NCBI GenBank assembly: GCA_946480485.1
Contig: CAMLJW010000094.1
Location: 1-13,696, forward strand
Length of the DNA: 13,696 bases
Origin: an uncultured Streptomyces sp.
Lineage (GTDB): Bacteria; Actinomycetota; Actinomycetes; Streptomycetales; Streptomycetaceae
Reading direction: 5' to 3'
How positions within the stretch are numbered: the stretch's first letter is position 1; the number at the start of each line of letters is the position of its first letter. Both the position numbers and the translations under genes were made by a program. Positions 1-7,653 of this stretch are shown piece after piece. Below the pieces are notes generated by a model. The model was given only the letters and a program-made list of their open reading frames with translations. It had not been told where the DNA came from and ran no database searches.

Positions 1-1032
1 CGAGCCGAGCGTCTCCTGGATCAGTGACGGGACGTACGCCTTGGTGATCGCCGAGATCGCGCTCAGTTCCCCGGGCAGGGTGTGCACCGAGCGTGCGGAG
101 AGCGCGCTCACCGCCTCAGCGGTCAGGGCGGCGGCGGCGGCCCGGCCGAGGATGCGCCGTACGTGCGGGACCTCGGCGAGGTGGCGGCCGTAGAGTTCGC
201 GTCCGGTGGCGAAGTCCCTGGCCAGCCGCAGGGCGTGGTCAGCGGCGCCGAGGGAGAGCGCCGTGCAGGCGATGCGGGTGAGCTGGAGCGTTTTGAGGAC
301 TACGGCGATCCCGTCGCCCTCCTCTCCGACGAGGGCATCGGCGGGAACCGGGGCGCCGTCCAGGGCGAAGCCGCTGATGTCGGCGCCGCGGATGCCGTGG
401 GTACGGACCTTCGGCAGGTTCCGCCAGGTGCCCTCGGGCAGCCGGCGCTTGTCCACGACGAAGAGGCTGAAGCCGCGTCCGCCGCCCGCCGGGTCGGTGC
501 GGGCGAGGACGCAGGCGAGGGTGGCGCGGGTGGCGTTGTTGATGAGCCACTTCTCCCCGGTGAGACGCCAGCCGCCGATGCCACTACCGATGCCACCGCC
601 TGTGCCGATGCTGTCGGCCCCGGAATCCGCGTCGGCAACCGCCGCCAACTCGCCCGCGAGCAGGTCGGCACCGTGGTCGCGCTCGGTCAGCCCCCAGCAG
701 ACCGCTTCACCCCCGCGTACGCGTTCGGCGAGCCGGGCGGCCTGGTCCGGGGTGCCGGCCACCCACACCGGCGCCGTCCCGAGGAACGTCTTGCCGTGCG
801 CGATGGCCACGGTCAGATCGCGGCGGGCGACGGCGCGCAGCAGCCGTAACGTCTCGCTGACGTCGCCGTCCGGGGGGAGGACGTAGTGGGCAGGCAGCCC
901 CGCGTCGTCGAGGACGCGGACCGCGTCGCCGGGGAACTCCTCCCGGGCGTCGAGTTCGGCGAGCGCCTCGGGCGAGAAGGCGTCGTCCTCGTGGGCGGCG
1001 AGCAGGGTCTCCAGGTCGGCCGTGGTGGTCAT
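1..1032 (-). CDS. acyl-CoA dehydrogenase, C-terminus cut by window edge
   Basis: FAD-dependent acyl-CoA (or acyl-carrier-protein) dehydrogenase that would introduce an alpha,beta double bond into a fatty acyl chain. The reading frame is open from ATG at 1032 to the left edge, giving 344 residues. Family marks are LTERDHGADL at residues 115-124 (family LTEPxAGSD), WRLTGEKWLINNAT at 155-168, and RELYGRHLAEVPHVRRIL at 278-295. The position that carries the catalytic Glu in isovaleryl-CoA dehydrogenase holds Thr (LQLTR, 249-253), as in medium-chain enzymes, so the catalytic Glu, if present, lies in the missing C-terminus. The start overlaps the stop of the acyl-AMP ligase gene as ATGA, so translation is probably coupled. 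Residues about 125-155 form an expanded, Gly/Ser/Ala-rich loop between two FAD-site motifs. Codon 62 (847-849) is TTA. Acyl-CoA dehydrogenases beside acyl ligases are known in friulimicin, ramoplanin and enduracidin clusters, where they tailor the lipid tail; that role is inferred here. Confidence 0.93.
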   Translation of the reverse strand, partial: MTTTADLETLLAAHEDDAFSPEALAELDAREEFPGDAVRVLDDAGLPAHYVLPPDGDVSETLRLLRAVARRDLTVAIAHGKTFLGTAPVWVAGTPDQAARLAERVRGGEAVCWGLTERDHGADLLAGELAAVADADSGADSIGTGGGIGSGIGGWRLTGEKWLINNATRATLACVLARTDPAGGGRGFSLFVVDKRRLPEGTWRNLPKVRTHGIRGADISGFALDGAPVPADALVGEEGDGIAVVLKTLQLTRIACTALSLGAADHALRLARDFATGRELYGRHLAEVPHVRRILGRAAAAALTAEAVSALSARSVHTLPGELSAISAITKAYVPSLIQETLGS

Positions 1033-2780
1033 CGCGTCACCCGCCGGTGTTCGGCCAGTGCCGCGGTGAGCGGCTTGTCCTCGCCGAGGTGCAGGGTGTC
1101 CAGTTCGCCGGCGAGGTAGAAGGCGCGCATCGCCGAGCGCTGCACCTTGCCGCTCGTGGTGCGCCGGACGCCGCCGGGCCGCACCAGGGCGACCGCCGCG
1201 ACCGGCACCCCGAACTCCCGGGCCATGGTCTGCTTCATCTCCACGGCGATCTGCCCTAACCGCTCGGCGCCCCAGTGGGCACGTATCTCGTGCACGGCGA
1301 CGATCGCGGGCGCGATGTCCTCTCCGTCGTCGTCCCCGACCATGAAGACCGCCCCGTGCAAACCCTCCAACTGCTCGTGCTGGGACCGCAGTTCGTACTC
1401 GATGTCCGCGGGGTGCAGATTGCGCCCGTGCAGGACCAGGACGTCCTTGCGGCGGCCGGTGATGTACAGGTCGCCGTCGAGCATCGCGCCGAGGTCGCCG
1501 GTGCGCAGGAACGGTCCGCGTCCGTCGCCCGCGTACGCCCGGAACGTGGTGTCCGTGGCGTCCTCGTTCTCCCAGTAACCCGCGGTGACGCAGGGGCCGC
1601 TGAGCCAGATCTCGCCGATGCGGCCCTCGGGCAGGGCGTCCCCGGTGTCGGGATCGGCGATCAGTACGTCGGACCCGGCCGGCGCCCCGCACCCGATCAG
1701 TACGCGGGACGCTTCCGTGTCGATGGCCGGCCCGAGCACCCGGTTCTCGAGTGCCGTGGCGTCGACCGTGGTCCGCAGGGGTGGCCGCCCGGTGGTGCCG
1801 GAGGCCATCAAAGTCGCCTCTGCCAAGCCGTACACCGGGATGAGCGCGTCGGGCCGCAGTCCCGCGGCGGCGAACCTCTCGGTGAAGGCGGCGACGACGT
1901 CGGCGCGGACCGGCTCGGAGCCGTCGGCGGCCTTGAGCCGGGACAGGTCGAGCGTGGCGAGCTGCTCGTCGGTGACCCGTCGTACACACAGCTCGTAGCC
2001 GAAGTCGGGCGCGGCGGTGAAGCCGACGTCACAGGCGTCCAGCATCCGCAGCCAGTGGTACGGGCGGCGCAGGAAGGACATGGGGTCCATCTGCACATAG
2101 CCGCTCCCGTCCAGGATGCCGGGCAGCATCAGGCCGATCAGCCCCATGTCGTGGTACAGGGGGATCCAGCCGCCGTACACCGTGCCGCTGTCGTTCCCGA
2201 ACATGCGGACCATCCGGTCCACGTTGGCGGCCAGGTTGCCGTGGGTGACCATGACGCCCTTGGGGTCGCCGGTCGATCCCGACGTGTACTGGAGCAGTGC
2301 CAGGGTCTCGGGCGACAACTCGGGAGCGGTCCAGGCGTCCGGGTCCCCGTCACCGGAGTCGGTCGGGTGGCAGACCGCGCCGACGACGCCCTCCTCGGCG
2401 ACCCACTTCTCGACGTCCGGAAGGTCGCTCCGCTGCGTCAGGATGGCGCGCACCCCCGCGTCGCGGGCGATGGCGGCGAGTCTGCGGCGCTCGTGCCGGT
2501 AGCGGCCCGGCAGCGGGGCGGGCACGGCGATGACGCCGGCATAGACACAGGCGGAGAACGCGGTGGTGAATTCGATTCCCGGGGAGTAGAGGAGCAGCAC
2601 CCGGTCCCCTGGGGAGAGTCGCTCCTGCAGCCAGGAGGCAACGCGCCGGGAGTGCATATCGAGTTGTGCGCGGTCGCGCACCGTACGTCTGATGTCGCTG
2701 AAGTCCGAAACGAACGTCACGGCAGGCTGCTGCGGGTTACGCGCTGCCTGTTCCCTCAGCGTCGTGAGTAATTCTCGCAC
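1029..2780 (-). CDS. fatty acyl-AMP ligase (FAAL)
   Basis: ANL-superfamily enzyme that would adenylate a free fatty acid and pass the acyl group to a carrier protein, starting a lipopeptide. At 583 residues it has normal FAAL length. Motifs: YTSGSTGDPKG (165-175, ATP loop), PLYHDMGLIG (207-216, typical of FAALs), VYGLAEATL (316-324), RTGDLG (426-431), GRRKDVLVLHGRNLHP (442-457, the FAAL form of the hinge region) and TTSGKVQR (541-548) with the catalytic Lys545. The start is GTG at 2780; there is no Shine-Dalgarno sequence in front of it, but a TACGGT hexamer ends 7 nt upstream, which would fit a leaderless mRNA. Codons 4 (2769-2771) and 508 (1257-1259) are TTA. The stop overlaps the start of the acyl-CoA dehydrogenase. 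A long-chain acyl-CoA ligase is the alternative, but the PLYHDMGLIG and HGRNLHP forms favour FAAL. The partner acyl carrier protein is not in the window. Confidence 0.95.
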   Translation of the reverse strand: MRELLTTLREQAARNPQQPAVTFVSDFSDIRRTVRDRAQLDMHSRRVASWLQERLSPGDRVLLLYSPGIEFTTAFSACVYAGVIAVPAPLPGRYRHERRRLAAIARDAGVRAILTQRSDLPDVEKWVAEEGVVGAVCHPTDSGDGDPDAWTAPELSPETLALLQYTSGSTGDPKGVMVTHGNLAANVDRMVRMFGNDSGTVYGGWIPLYHDMGLIGLMLPGILDGSGYVQMDPMSFLRRPYHWLRMLDACDVGFTAAPDFGYELCVRRVTDEQLATLDLSRLKAADGSEPVRADVVAAFTERFAAAGLRPDALIPVYGLAEATLMASGTTGRPPLRTTVDATALENRVLGPAIDTEASRVLIGCGAPAGSDVLIADPDTGDALPEGRIGEIWLSGPCVTAGYWENEDATDTTFRAYAGDGRGPFLRTGDLGAMLDGDLYITGRRKDVLVLHGRNLHPADIEYELRSQHEQLEGLHGAVFMVGDDDGEDIAPAIVAVHEIRAHWGAERLGQIAVEMKQTMAREFGVPVAAVALVRPGGVRRTTSGKVQRSAMRAFYLAGELDTLHLGEDKPLTAALAEHRRVTR

Positions 2781-2921
2781 GACGGAAACCGTACGTAATC
2801 ACGATTCCCGAACCAGTACTGAAAGATTCAAAAAAACTTCAAGTAACACCATAAAGCACACAAGAAACCTTGAACGATCCATGGGTTGATTTCGATCATC
2901 GGCGGGCGTAGAAACGGATCT
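2781..2921. promoter_or_regulatory. AT-rich divergent promoter region between the acyl-AMP ligase and ABC transporter operons
   Basis: A 141-bp stretch, far richer in A+T than its surroundings, with an A-run at 2831-2836. It holds three TTCAA-type boxes: TTCAA at 2828-2832 and TTCAAG at 2838-2843 (direct repeats 10 bp apart), and the inverted copy CTTGAA at 2869-2874. Toward the transporter I see TTGATT (2886-2891), 17 nt, TAGAAA (2909-2914), then 7 nt to the GTG at 2922. Toward the ligase, TACGGT (minus strand, 2793-2788) lies 7 nt before the GTG at 2780, with a poor -35. The boxes could be operators for a pathway regulator (SARPs bind direct repeats with about 11-bp periodicity), but no regulator gene is in the window and this is inference. 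Confidence 0.55.
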
Positions 2922-3881
2922 GTGCATATCCCAACCACGTCGGCCATTGCGGTACAGGGACTACGTAAGAAATTTAAGGAAAGTCACGCCTTACGCGGCG
3001 TCGACCTGCAGGTTGACCCGGGCGAAGTCCTGGGCCTCTTAGGCCCGAACGGAGCTGGAAAAACCACGCTGGTAAAAATTCTTACGACCCTCCTCAAGCC
3101 GGATGCCGGCCAAGCTTTCGTGAATGGCTGGAATGTGACGGCCGAACCGGAAAAAGTTCGCTCCACGATCGGAATGGCTGGCCAGTATTCGACGGTCGAC
3201 GGCATGCTGACCGGCTTCGAGAACCTCTATCTCCTCGCGAAACTGCGCGGTGTGGGGCGTCGTACGGCCCGCCGCGCCGCCGATGACCTGCTGTCCCGGT
3301 TCCGGCTCTCCGCCGTCGCGGGACGCCCGGCGAACACCTACTCCGGCGGTATGCGCCGGCGGCTGGATCTGACCGCCGCCCTCGTCGGCTCCCCGCCCCT
3401 GGTCGTCCTGGACGAGCCCACCACGGGACTCGACCCCGAGAGCAGACTCGACACCTGGGACGCGGTCGGTGAACTCGTCGCCGGCGGCACCACGATCCTG
3501 CTGACGACCCAGTACCTGGAGGAGGCGGACCGCCTCGCCGACCGGATCACGGTGATCGACCGGGGCCGGGTGGTGGCGGAGGGCACCAGCGACGAACTGA
3601 AGGCAGCCGCCGGAAACCGGCTCGTGGTGTGTGTCGCCGAAGACCGCCAGCTCGACGCGGCGACACGGGCCGCCGCACAGGCCACCGGCGTGACCCCGAC
3701 GGTGGACCGCCGTGCCCGGCGTGTGGAGGCGGCCGCCGGCGACGGGCCGGCGGCACTGGGCCGCGCCCTCACCGCACTGGAGGACGGGGGGGTCGAGGTA
3801 CTGGAGATCGGGCTCAGCCGCAGCACCCTGGACGACGTGTTCCTCGGCCTGACCAGCCGTGCCCGGCAGAAGGCGGCGTGA
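2922..3881 (+). CDS. DrrA-type ABC transporter ATP-binding protein
   Basis: ATPase subunit of an ABC-2 exporter, likely exporting and giving self-resistance to the product. From GTG 2922 it is 319 residues. Walker A GPNGAGKTT at 41-49, Q-loop at AGQYS (86-90), signature SGGMR at 141-145, Walker B LVVLDE at 160-165. The switch position that is His in most ABC ATPases is Gln197 in LLTTQYLEEAD, the form usual for DrrA/antibiotic-resistance members. The C-terminal extension also fits DrrA. An upstream in-frame TTG at 2886 would add 12 residues, but neither start has a good ribosome site; I prefer GTG 2922 because a TAGAAA hexamer ends 7 nt before it (possible leaderless mRNA) and the protein then starts near the conserved core. 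Codons 24 (2991-2993) and 40 (3039-3041) are TTA. The first ~300 nt are about 53-57% GC, well below the rest of the gene. Stop and next start overlap. Confidence 0.95.
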   Translation: MHIPTTSAIAVQGLRKKFKESHALRGVDLQVDPGEVLGLLGPNGAGKTTLVKILTTLLKPDAGQAFVNGWNVTAEPEKVRSTIGMAGQYSTVDGMLTGFENLYLLAKLRGVGRRTARRAADDLLSRFRLSAVAGRPANTYSGGMRRRLDLTAALVGSPPLVVLDEPTTGLDPESRLDTWDAVGELVAGGTTILLTTQYLEEADRLADRITVIDRGRVVAEGTSDELKAAAGNRLVVCVAEDRQLDAATRAAAQATGVTPTVDRRARRVEAAAGDGPAALGRALTALEDGGVEVLEIGLSRSTLDDVFLGLTSRARQKAA

Positions 3882-4777
3882 TGAGCGCGCCCACGGACGT
3901 CCAGAGGACCGGCTCCCTCCACCGTGTCGCACCCGCCACCGGCCTCCCCCCGGCCGGGGTCCCGACCCGTGCCCGGCGCAACCCCGCCCTCCGTGTCGTC
4001 GCGGAGAGCGCAGACCTCGCCCTGCGCAACCTGCTGCACCTGCGACGCACTCCGGGGCTGCTCATCTCGTGCCTGGTGGAGCCGGTCGTCTACGCCATGC
4101 TCATCGGGTACGTCTTCGGCAACAGCCTGGGCGGCACGGCCTACCGCGAGTACATGGTGGCCGGACTGATCGCCCAGACCGTGGCCTTCACCACCACCTT
4201 CACCACGGTCGGGCTCTCCCGGGACCTCGACCAGGGCATGGTCGACCGCTTCCGCACCCTGCCGATCTCCCGCGTGGCCCTGCTGCTCGGCCGCACCGCC
4301 TCCGACCTCACCACTTGTGTGGCGAGCGTCGCCGTCACCACCGCGTGCGGGCTGATGATGGGCTGGCGCCCGCACACCGGGCCGGTCGAGGTGGCCGCCG
4401 GTGTCCTGCTGGTGCTGCTGTTCTCCTTCGCGATGTCGTGGATCGGAGTGTTCGTCGCCCTCATCACACCGAACGCCCAGGTGGCCGGCAGTCTTGGCGT
4501 GATCTGGCTGTTCCCCGCGACTTTCATCTCCTCCGGCTTCGTCTCCGGCGCGACCCTGCCGGGTCCGCTGTCCGCCCTGGCGGCCTGGAACCCGATCACC
4601 TCACTGGCGAACGCCCTGCGCCGCCTCTTCGGCAACACTGCCCCGCCCGGCTTCCCGGTGCAGCACGCCTGGCCCGCCCAGCACCCCGCGCTGTACACCG
4701 TGGGCTGCTCGGTACTGGTCATCGCCGTCTTCATCACCCTGTCGACCTGGCGCTACCGCACCCGCACCAGCCGCTGA
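3881..4777 (+). CDS. DrrB-type ABC-2 transporter permease
   Basis: Membrane partner of the upstream ATPase. ATG at 3881 shares one base with the ATPase stop (TGATG), so the two are probably translated as a pair; GTG at 3878 is an in-frame alternative start. The 298-residue protein has a ~40-residue Pro/Arg-rich cytoplasmic N-terminus and about six hydrophobic segments near residues 58-80, 90-112, 137-160, 170-195, 202-222 and 270-290. A polar stretch RDLDQGMVDRFRTLPIS (114-130) lies between the second and third segments and is the typical coupling region of ABC-2 permeases. WNPITSLANALRRLF (236-250) is also characteristic of DrrB proteins. Role inferred: export of the lipopeptide made by this cluster. 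No clear terminator is seen in the 70 bp before the next gene, so read-through is likely. Confidence 0.93.
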   Translation: MSAPTDVQRTGSLHRVAPATGLPPAGVPTRARRNPALRVVAESADLALRNLLHLRRTPGLLISCLVEPVVYAMLIGYVFGNSLGGTAYREYMVAGLIAQTVAFTTTFTTVGLSRDLDQGMVDRFRTLPISRVALLLGRTASDLTTCVASVAVTTACGLMMGWRPHTGPVEVAAGVLLVLLFSFAMSWIGVFVALITPNAQVAGSLGVIWLFPATFISSGFVSGATLPGPLSALAAWNPITSLANALRRLFGNTAPPGFPVQHAWPAQHPALYTVGCSVLVIAVFITLSTWRYRTRTSR

Positions 4778-4847
4778 CCCCGGCCGCGCCCTCCCGACAG
4801 CCCCGCGCCCCGCCCGCGGAACCGGCCCGCCCGCACAGGAGCACCCC

Positions 4848-6005
4848 ATGACCGTCCCCGCCCTGCGTCTCGGCCTCAGCCTCGGCTACTGGGTCGGCGG
4901 CAACGACGCCTCCAGCCTCCCGCTCGCCTCCCTGGCCGAGGACCTCGGCTACTCGGCGGTGTGGGTCTCGGAGGCCTACGGATCCGACGCCGTCACCCTG
5001 CTGTCCTGGATCGCCGCCCGCACCTCCCGCATCGACGTCGGCAGCGCGGTCCTCCAGATCCCCGCCCGCTCGCCCGCCATGACGGCGATGACCGCCGCCA
5101 CCCTCGACACCCTGTCCGGCGGACGGCTCAGGCTCGGGCTCGGCGTGTCCGGCCCCCAGGTCTCCGAGGGCTGGCACGGTGTCAGGTTCGCCTCGCCACT
5201 GGGCCGTACCCGCGAATACGTCGACCTCGTACGCCGGGCACTGCGCCGGGAACCCCTGGCGTACGAAGGCAGCCACTACACGCTCCCGCTGCCGGACGGC
5301 CCCGGCAAGCCACTCACCCTCACCATCCAGCCACCGCGCGAGCGGATCCCGGTCTATCTCGCCGCCCTGGGGCCGAGGAACCTGGAACTGGCCGGGGAGG
5401 TCGCCGACGGCTGGCTGCCGGTGTTCTTCTCCCCCGCCCACGCCGCCCAGCAGTTGGAGCCGCTCAGGGCCGGCCTCGCGAAGTCGGGGCGCACGCTCGA
5501 CGGGTTCGACATCGCCCCGGGCGTCCCCCTGGTGACCAGCGCCGACTGGCGGGCCTGCGCCCGCCGGGTACGGGGGTACGCCGCGCTGTACCTCGGCGGC
5601 ATGGGCGGACGGGCGGACAACCACTACACCCAGCTCGCCGACCGCATGGGCTTCGGCCCCCAGGCCCGTGCCGTCCAGGAGAGGTTCCTGGCCGGTGACT
5701 ACCCCGGCGCCATGGCCGCCGTACCGCTCGAATTCCTCGACGCCACCTCGCTTCTCGGGCCGCGGGAGCGGATCGCCGAGCGGATGACGGCGTTCGCCGA
5801 GGCGGGCGCCACCACGCTCAACGTCATGCCGGTCGGCCCCGGTCTGCCCGGCCCGGGCCGCGCCGCCGACGCGCTGCGCACCGCCGTCGAGGCGGCGGAA
5901 CTCGCCGGGCTGCTCGCGTCCGACCCACCCGTCCCGCCTGACGTCCCCCGCCCACAAGGCCCGCTCGACTCACAAGGAGACACCCGCATCCATGACCACG
6001 CATGA
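4848..6005 (+). CDS. LLM-class oxidoreductase, probably F420-dependent
   Basis: Luciferase-like (TIM-barrel) oxidoreductase of 385 residues; ATG 4848 follows AGGAG at 4837-4841. Family features are the N-terminal LGLSLGYWVGG strand (8-18), WVSEAYGSDA (39-48), the RIDVGSAVLQIPARSP segment (61-76), and LGLGVSGPQVSEGWHG (97-112). That last stretch resembles coenzyme F420-dependent members such as mycobacterial Rv3520c (recalled, not searched). FMN-dependent monooxygenases share the fold, so cofactor and reaction are not proven. Substrate unknown: in this operon it could reduce or oxidise a precursor or the peptide. The last ~35 residues are Pro-rich and unlikely to be core fold. Its 3' end overlaps the thioesterase start by 14 nt. 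Confidence 0.9.
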   Translation: MTVPALRLGLSLGYWVGGNDASSLPLASLAEDLGYSAVWVSEAYGSDAVTLLSWIAARTSRIDVGSAVLQIPARSPAMTAMTAATLDTLSGGRLRLGLGVSGPQVSEGWHGVRFASPLGRTREYVDLVRRALRREPLAYEGSHYTLPLPDGPGKPLTLTIQPPRERIPVYLAALGPRNLELAGEVADGWLPVFFSPAHAAQQLEPLRAGLAKSGRTLDGFDIAPGVPLVTSADWRACARRVRGYAALYLGGMGGRADNHYTQLADRMGFGPQARAVQERFLAGDYPGAMAAVPLEFLDATSLLGPRERIAERMTAFAEAGATTLNVMPVGPGLPGPGRAADALRTAVEAAELAGLLASDPPVPPDVPRPQGPLDSQGDTRIHDHA

Positions 6006-6702
6006 CACGACCAAGCTGATCTGCCTTCCGTACGCCGGGGCGGGCGCCTCGTTCTACCGTCCCTGGACGGCCCTGGCCGGGGACGCGCTGGAGATCGTGC
6101 CCCTGCAACTGCCCGGCCGTGAGCGGCTGATCGACGAGGAGCCGTACCGGGACGTATCCCAGGCCGTCGACGGTCTCGTGGCCGAGCTGCGGGACAGGCT
6201 GGGTGACGGCGGCGGCAGGGTGGCCGTCTTCGGGCACAGCCTCGGCGCGGTGCTCGCCTACGAACTCGCCCATCGGCTGGCCGCCGAGCCCGGTGTCGAA
6301 CTCGTCCACCTGTTCGTCAGCGGATCGCCGGAGCCGGCCCGGGGCCGCGAGCAGCGGGCGACCGGCCTCACCGACGAGGACTTCCTCGCCAGGGTCGGCG
6401 AGTTCGCCGGCTACCGCCATCCCGCGCTGGACGACCCGGAGATGCGCGAGATGATCCTGCCCGCCCTGCGTGCGGACGTCGAGATGCACGAGAACTACGT
6501 CCCCTCCACCGACCTCCCGCTGAACGCGCCCCTCACGGTGGTCCGGGGCGAGGACGACGACCTCGTCGGCTACGACGACGCGGAGTCCTGGAGCAAGGTG
6601 GCCGGCCGCGACTTCGAGCACGTCGAGGTCCCCGGCAGCCACATGTATCTCACCGACGCCGCGCCCGCACTGGTCCGGCTGATCGTCTCGACAGTGCTGT
6701 AG
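5992..6702 (+). CDS. type II thioesterase (external editing thioesterase)
   Basis: Alpha/beta hydrolase of 236 residues, normal for type II thioesterases that remove wrong or stalled acyl groups from NRPS/PKS carrier domains. The N-terminal CLPYAGAGASFYRPW (11-25) and LQLPGRERL (38-46) are hallmark motifs. Catalytic triad by eye: Ser83 in GHSLG (81-85), Asp189 in RGEDDDLV, His217 in PGSHMYLT. The ATG at 5992 is placed by AAGGAG at 5974-5979 and lies inside the 3' end of the oxidoreductase gene (14-nt overlap), so the two are co-transcribed. Enzymes of this type occur beside NRPS genes with trans-acting modules, where they can restore carriers; that job in relation to the NRPS at 7654 is an inference. 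Confidence 0.96.
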   Translation: MTTHDTTKLICLPYAGAGASFYRPWTALAGDALEIVPLQLPGRERLIDEEPYRDVSQAVDGLVAELRDRLGDGGGRVAVFGHSLGAVLAYELAHRLAAEPGVELVHLFVSGSPEPARGREQRATGLTDEDFLARVGEFAGYRHPALDDPEMREMILPALRADVEMHENYVPSTDLPLNAPLTVVRGEDDDLVGYDDAESWSKVAGRDFEHVEVPGSHMYLTDAAPALVRLIVSTVL

Positions 6703-6759
6703 CGCCGTTCGTCGTCCCCTTCCCCCCTCGCACGTACCCGATTCCTCAAGGAGTTCCCG

Positions 6760-7584
6760 ATGCGTCTGCACGGCAAGTCGGTCCTCGTCACCGGTGCCGC
6801 CCGCGGACTCGGCAGGGCCACCGCGCTCGCCTGTGCCGCCGAGGGCGCCGACCTGACCCTGCTGGACATCTGCGCCGATCTGCCCCGTGTGCCCTACCCA
6901 CTGGGCACGCCGGGTCAGCTGGAACACACCGCCGCGCTGTGCCGGGAAGCGGGCGCGGCCGTACTCACCACCGTGGCCGACATCCGTGACCTCCAGGCCG
7001 TACGGGAGGCGGTGACCCGGGCCGAGAACCGGTTCGGCCGGATCGACGTCGCCGTGAACAACGCGGGCATCGCCGCGCCCTCGGGCAAGCCGGTGCACGA
7101 GATCGGCGAGGAGGAGTGGTCCCTGATGGTCGACGTGGACCTCTCCGGTGCCTGGCGGGTGATCCGCGAGGTCGGCAAGGCGATGAGCGCCCGGCGCGCC
7201 GGAAGCATCGTCAACGTGGCGTCCACCGCGGGGCTCGTGGGCTACCGGCACTTCGCCGGGTACGTCGCCGCCAAGCACGCCGTCGTCGGGCTGACCAAGG
7301 CCGCCGCGCTCGACTACGCGCCGACAAAGGTGCGCGTGAACGCGGTCTGCCCCGGGTCGGTGCGCGACGACGCGCAGGCCGAAGGCCGGATGCTCGCCGA
7401 GATCGCGCGGGCGCTGGAGGTTCCGGTGCACGAGCACGAGAAGACCTTCGTCGAGGCGCAGCCGATGAACGCGCTGATCGAGCCCGAGGACGTCGCCGCC
7501 GCGGTGGTCTTCCTCGCTTCCGACGAGTCCCGGCAGATCACCGGGTCGGTCCTGACCGTGGACGGCGGATTCAGCGTCCGCTGA
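6760..7584 (+). CDS. SDR-family oxidoreductase with mycofactocin-type insert
   Basis: Short-chain dehydrogenase/reductase, 274 residues, ATG 6760 preceded by AAGGAG (6748-6753). Cofactor motif TGAARGLG at 11-18, NNAG at 100-103, catalytic Ser155, Tyr168 and Lys172 (YVAAK), and PGSVRDD at 198-204. After the second beta strand it carries DICADLPRVPYPLGTP (36-51), an insert I recall as diagnostic of the mycofactocin-coupled SDR / carveol-dehydrogenase-like group, which keep NAD tightly bound. In a lipopeptide operon it could oxidise or reduce a hydroxyl or keto group on a building block or the lipid. No mycofactocin genes are in the window. Family assignment is firm, the subgroup moderately so, the substrate unknown. 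Confidence 0.94.
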   Translation: MRLHGKSVLVTGAARGLGRATALACAAEGADLTLLDICADLPRVPYPLGTPGQLEHTAALCREAGAAVLTTVADIRDLQAVREAVTRAENRFGRIDVAVNNAGIAAPSGKPVHEIGEEEWSLMVDVDLSGAWRVIREVGKAMSARRAGSIVNVASTAGLVGYRHFAGYVAAKHAVVGLTKAAALDYAPTKVRVNAVCPGSVRDDAQAEGRMLAEIARALEVPVHEHEKTFVEAQPMNALIEPEDVAAAVVFLASDESRQITGSVLTVDGGFSVR

Positions 7585-7653
7585 GTTCGCGTAGGCATCC
7601 TTCATCCCTCCCACGCCATCCCTCCAACGACACAACGGCAAGGAGTACCTCCC

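Noticed and set aside
1275..2771. Long + strand open frame (498 codons) opposite the acyl-AMP ligase
   Set aside because: Product is Gly/Val/Arg/Gln-rich with no domain, while the opposite strand encodes a full FAAL with all motifs. It is a high-GC antisense shadow.
5824..7641. Long minus-strand open frame (605 codons) opposite the thioesterase and SDR genes
   Set aside because: Spans two well-supported genes and their intergenic region and has no recognisable motif; long antisense frames are expected at this GC content. The same applies to the minus frame at 4734-5957.
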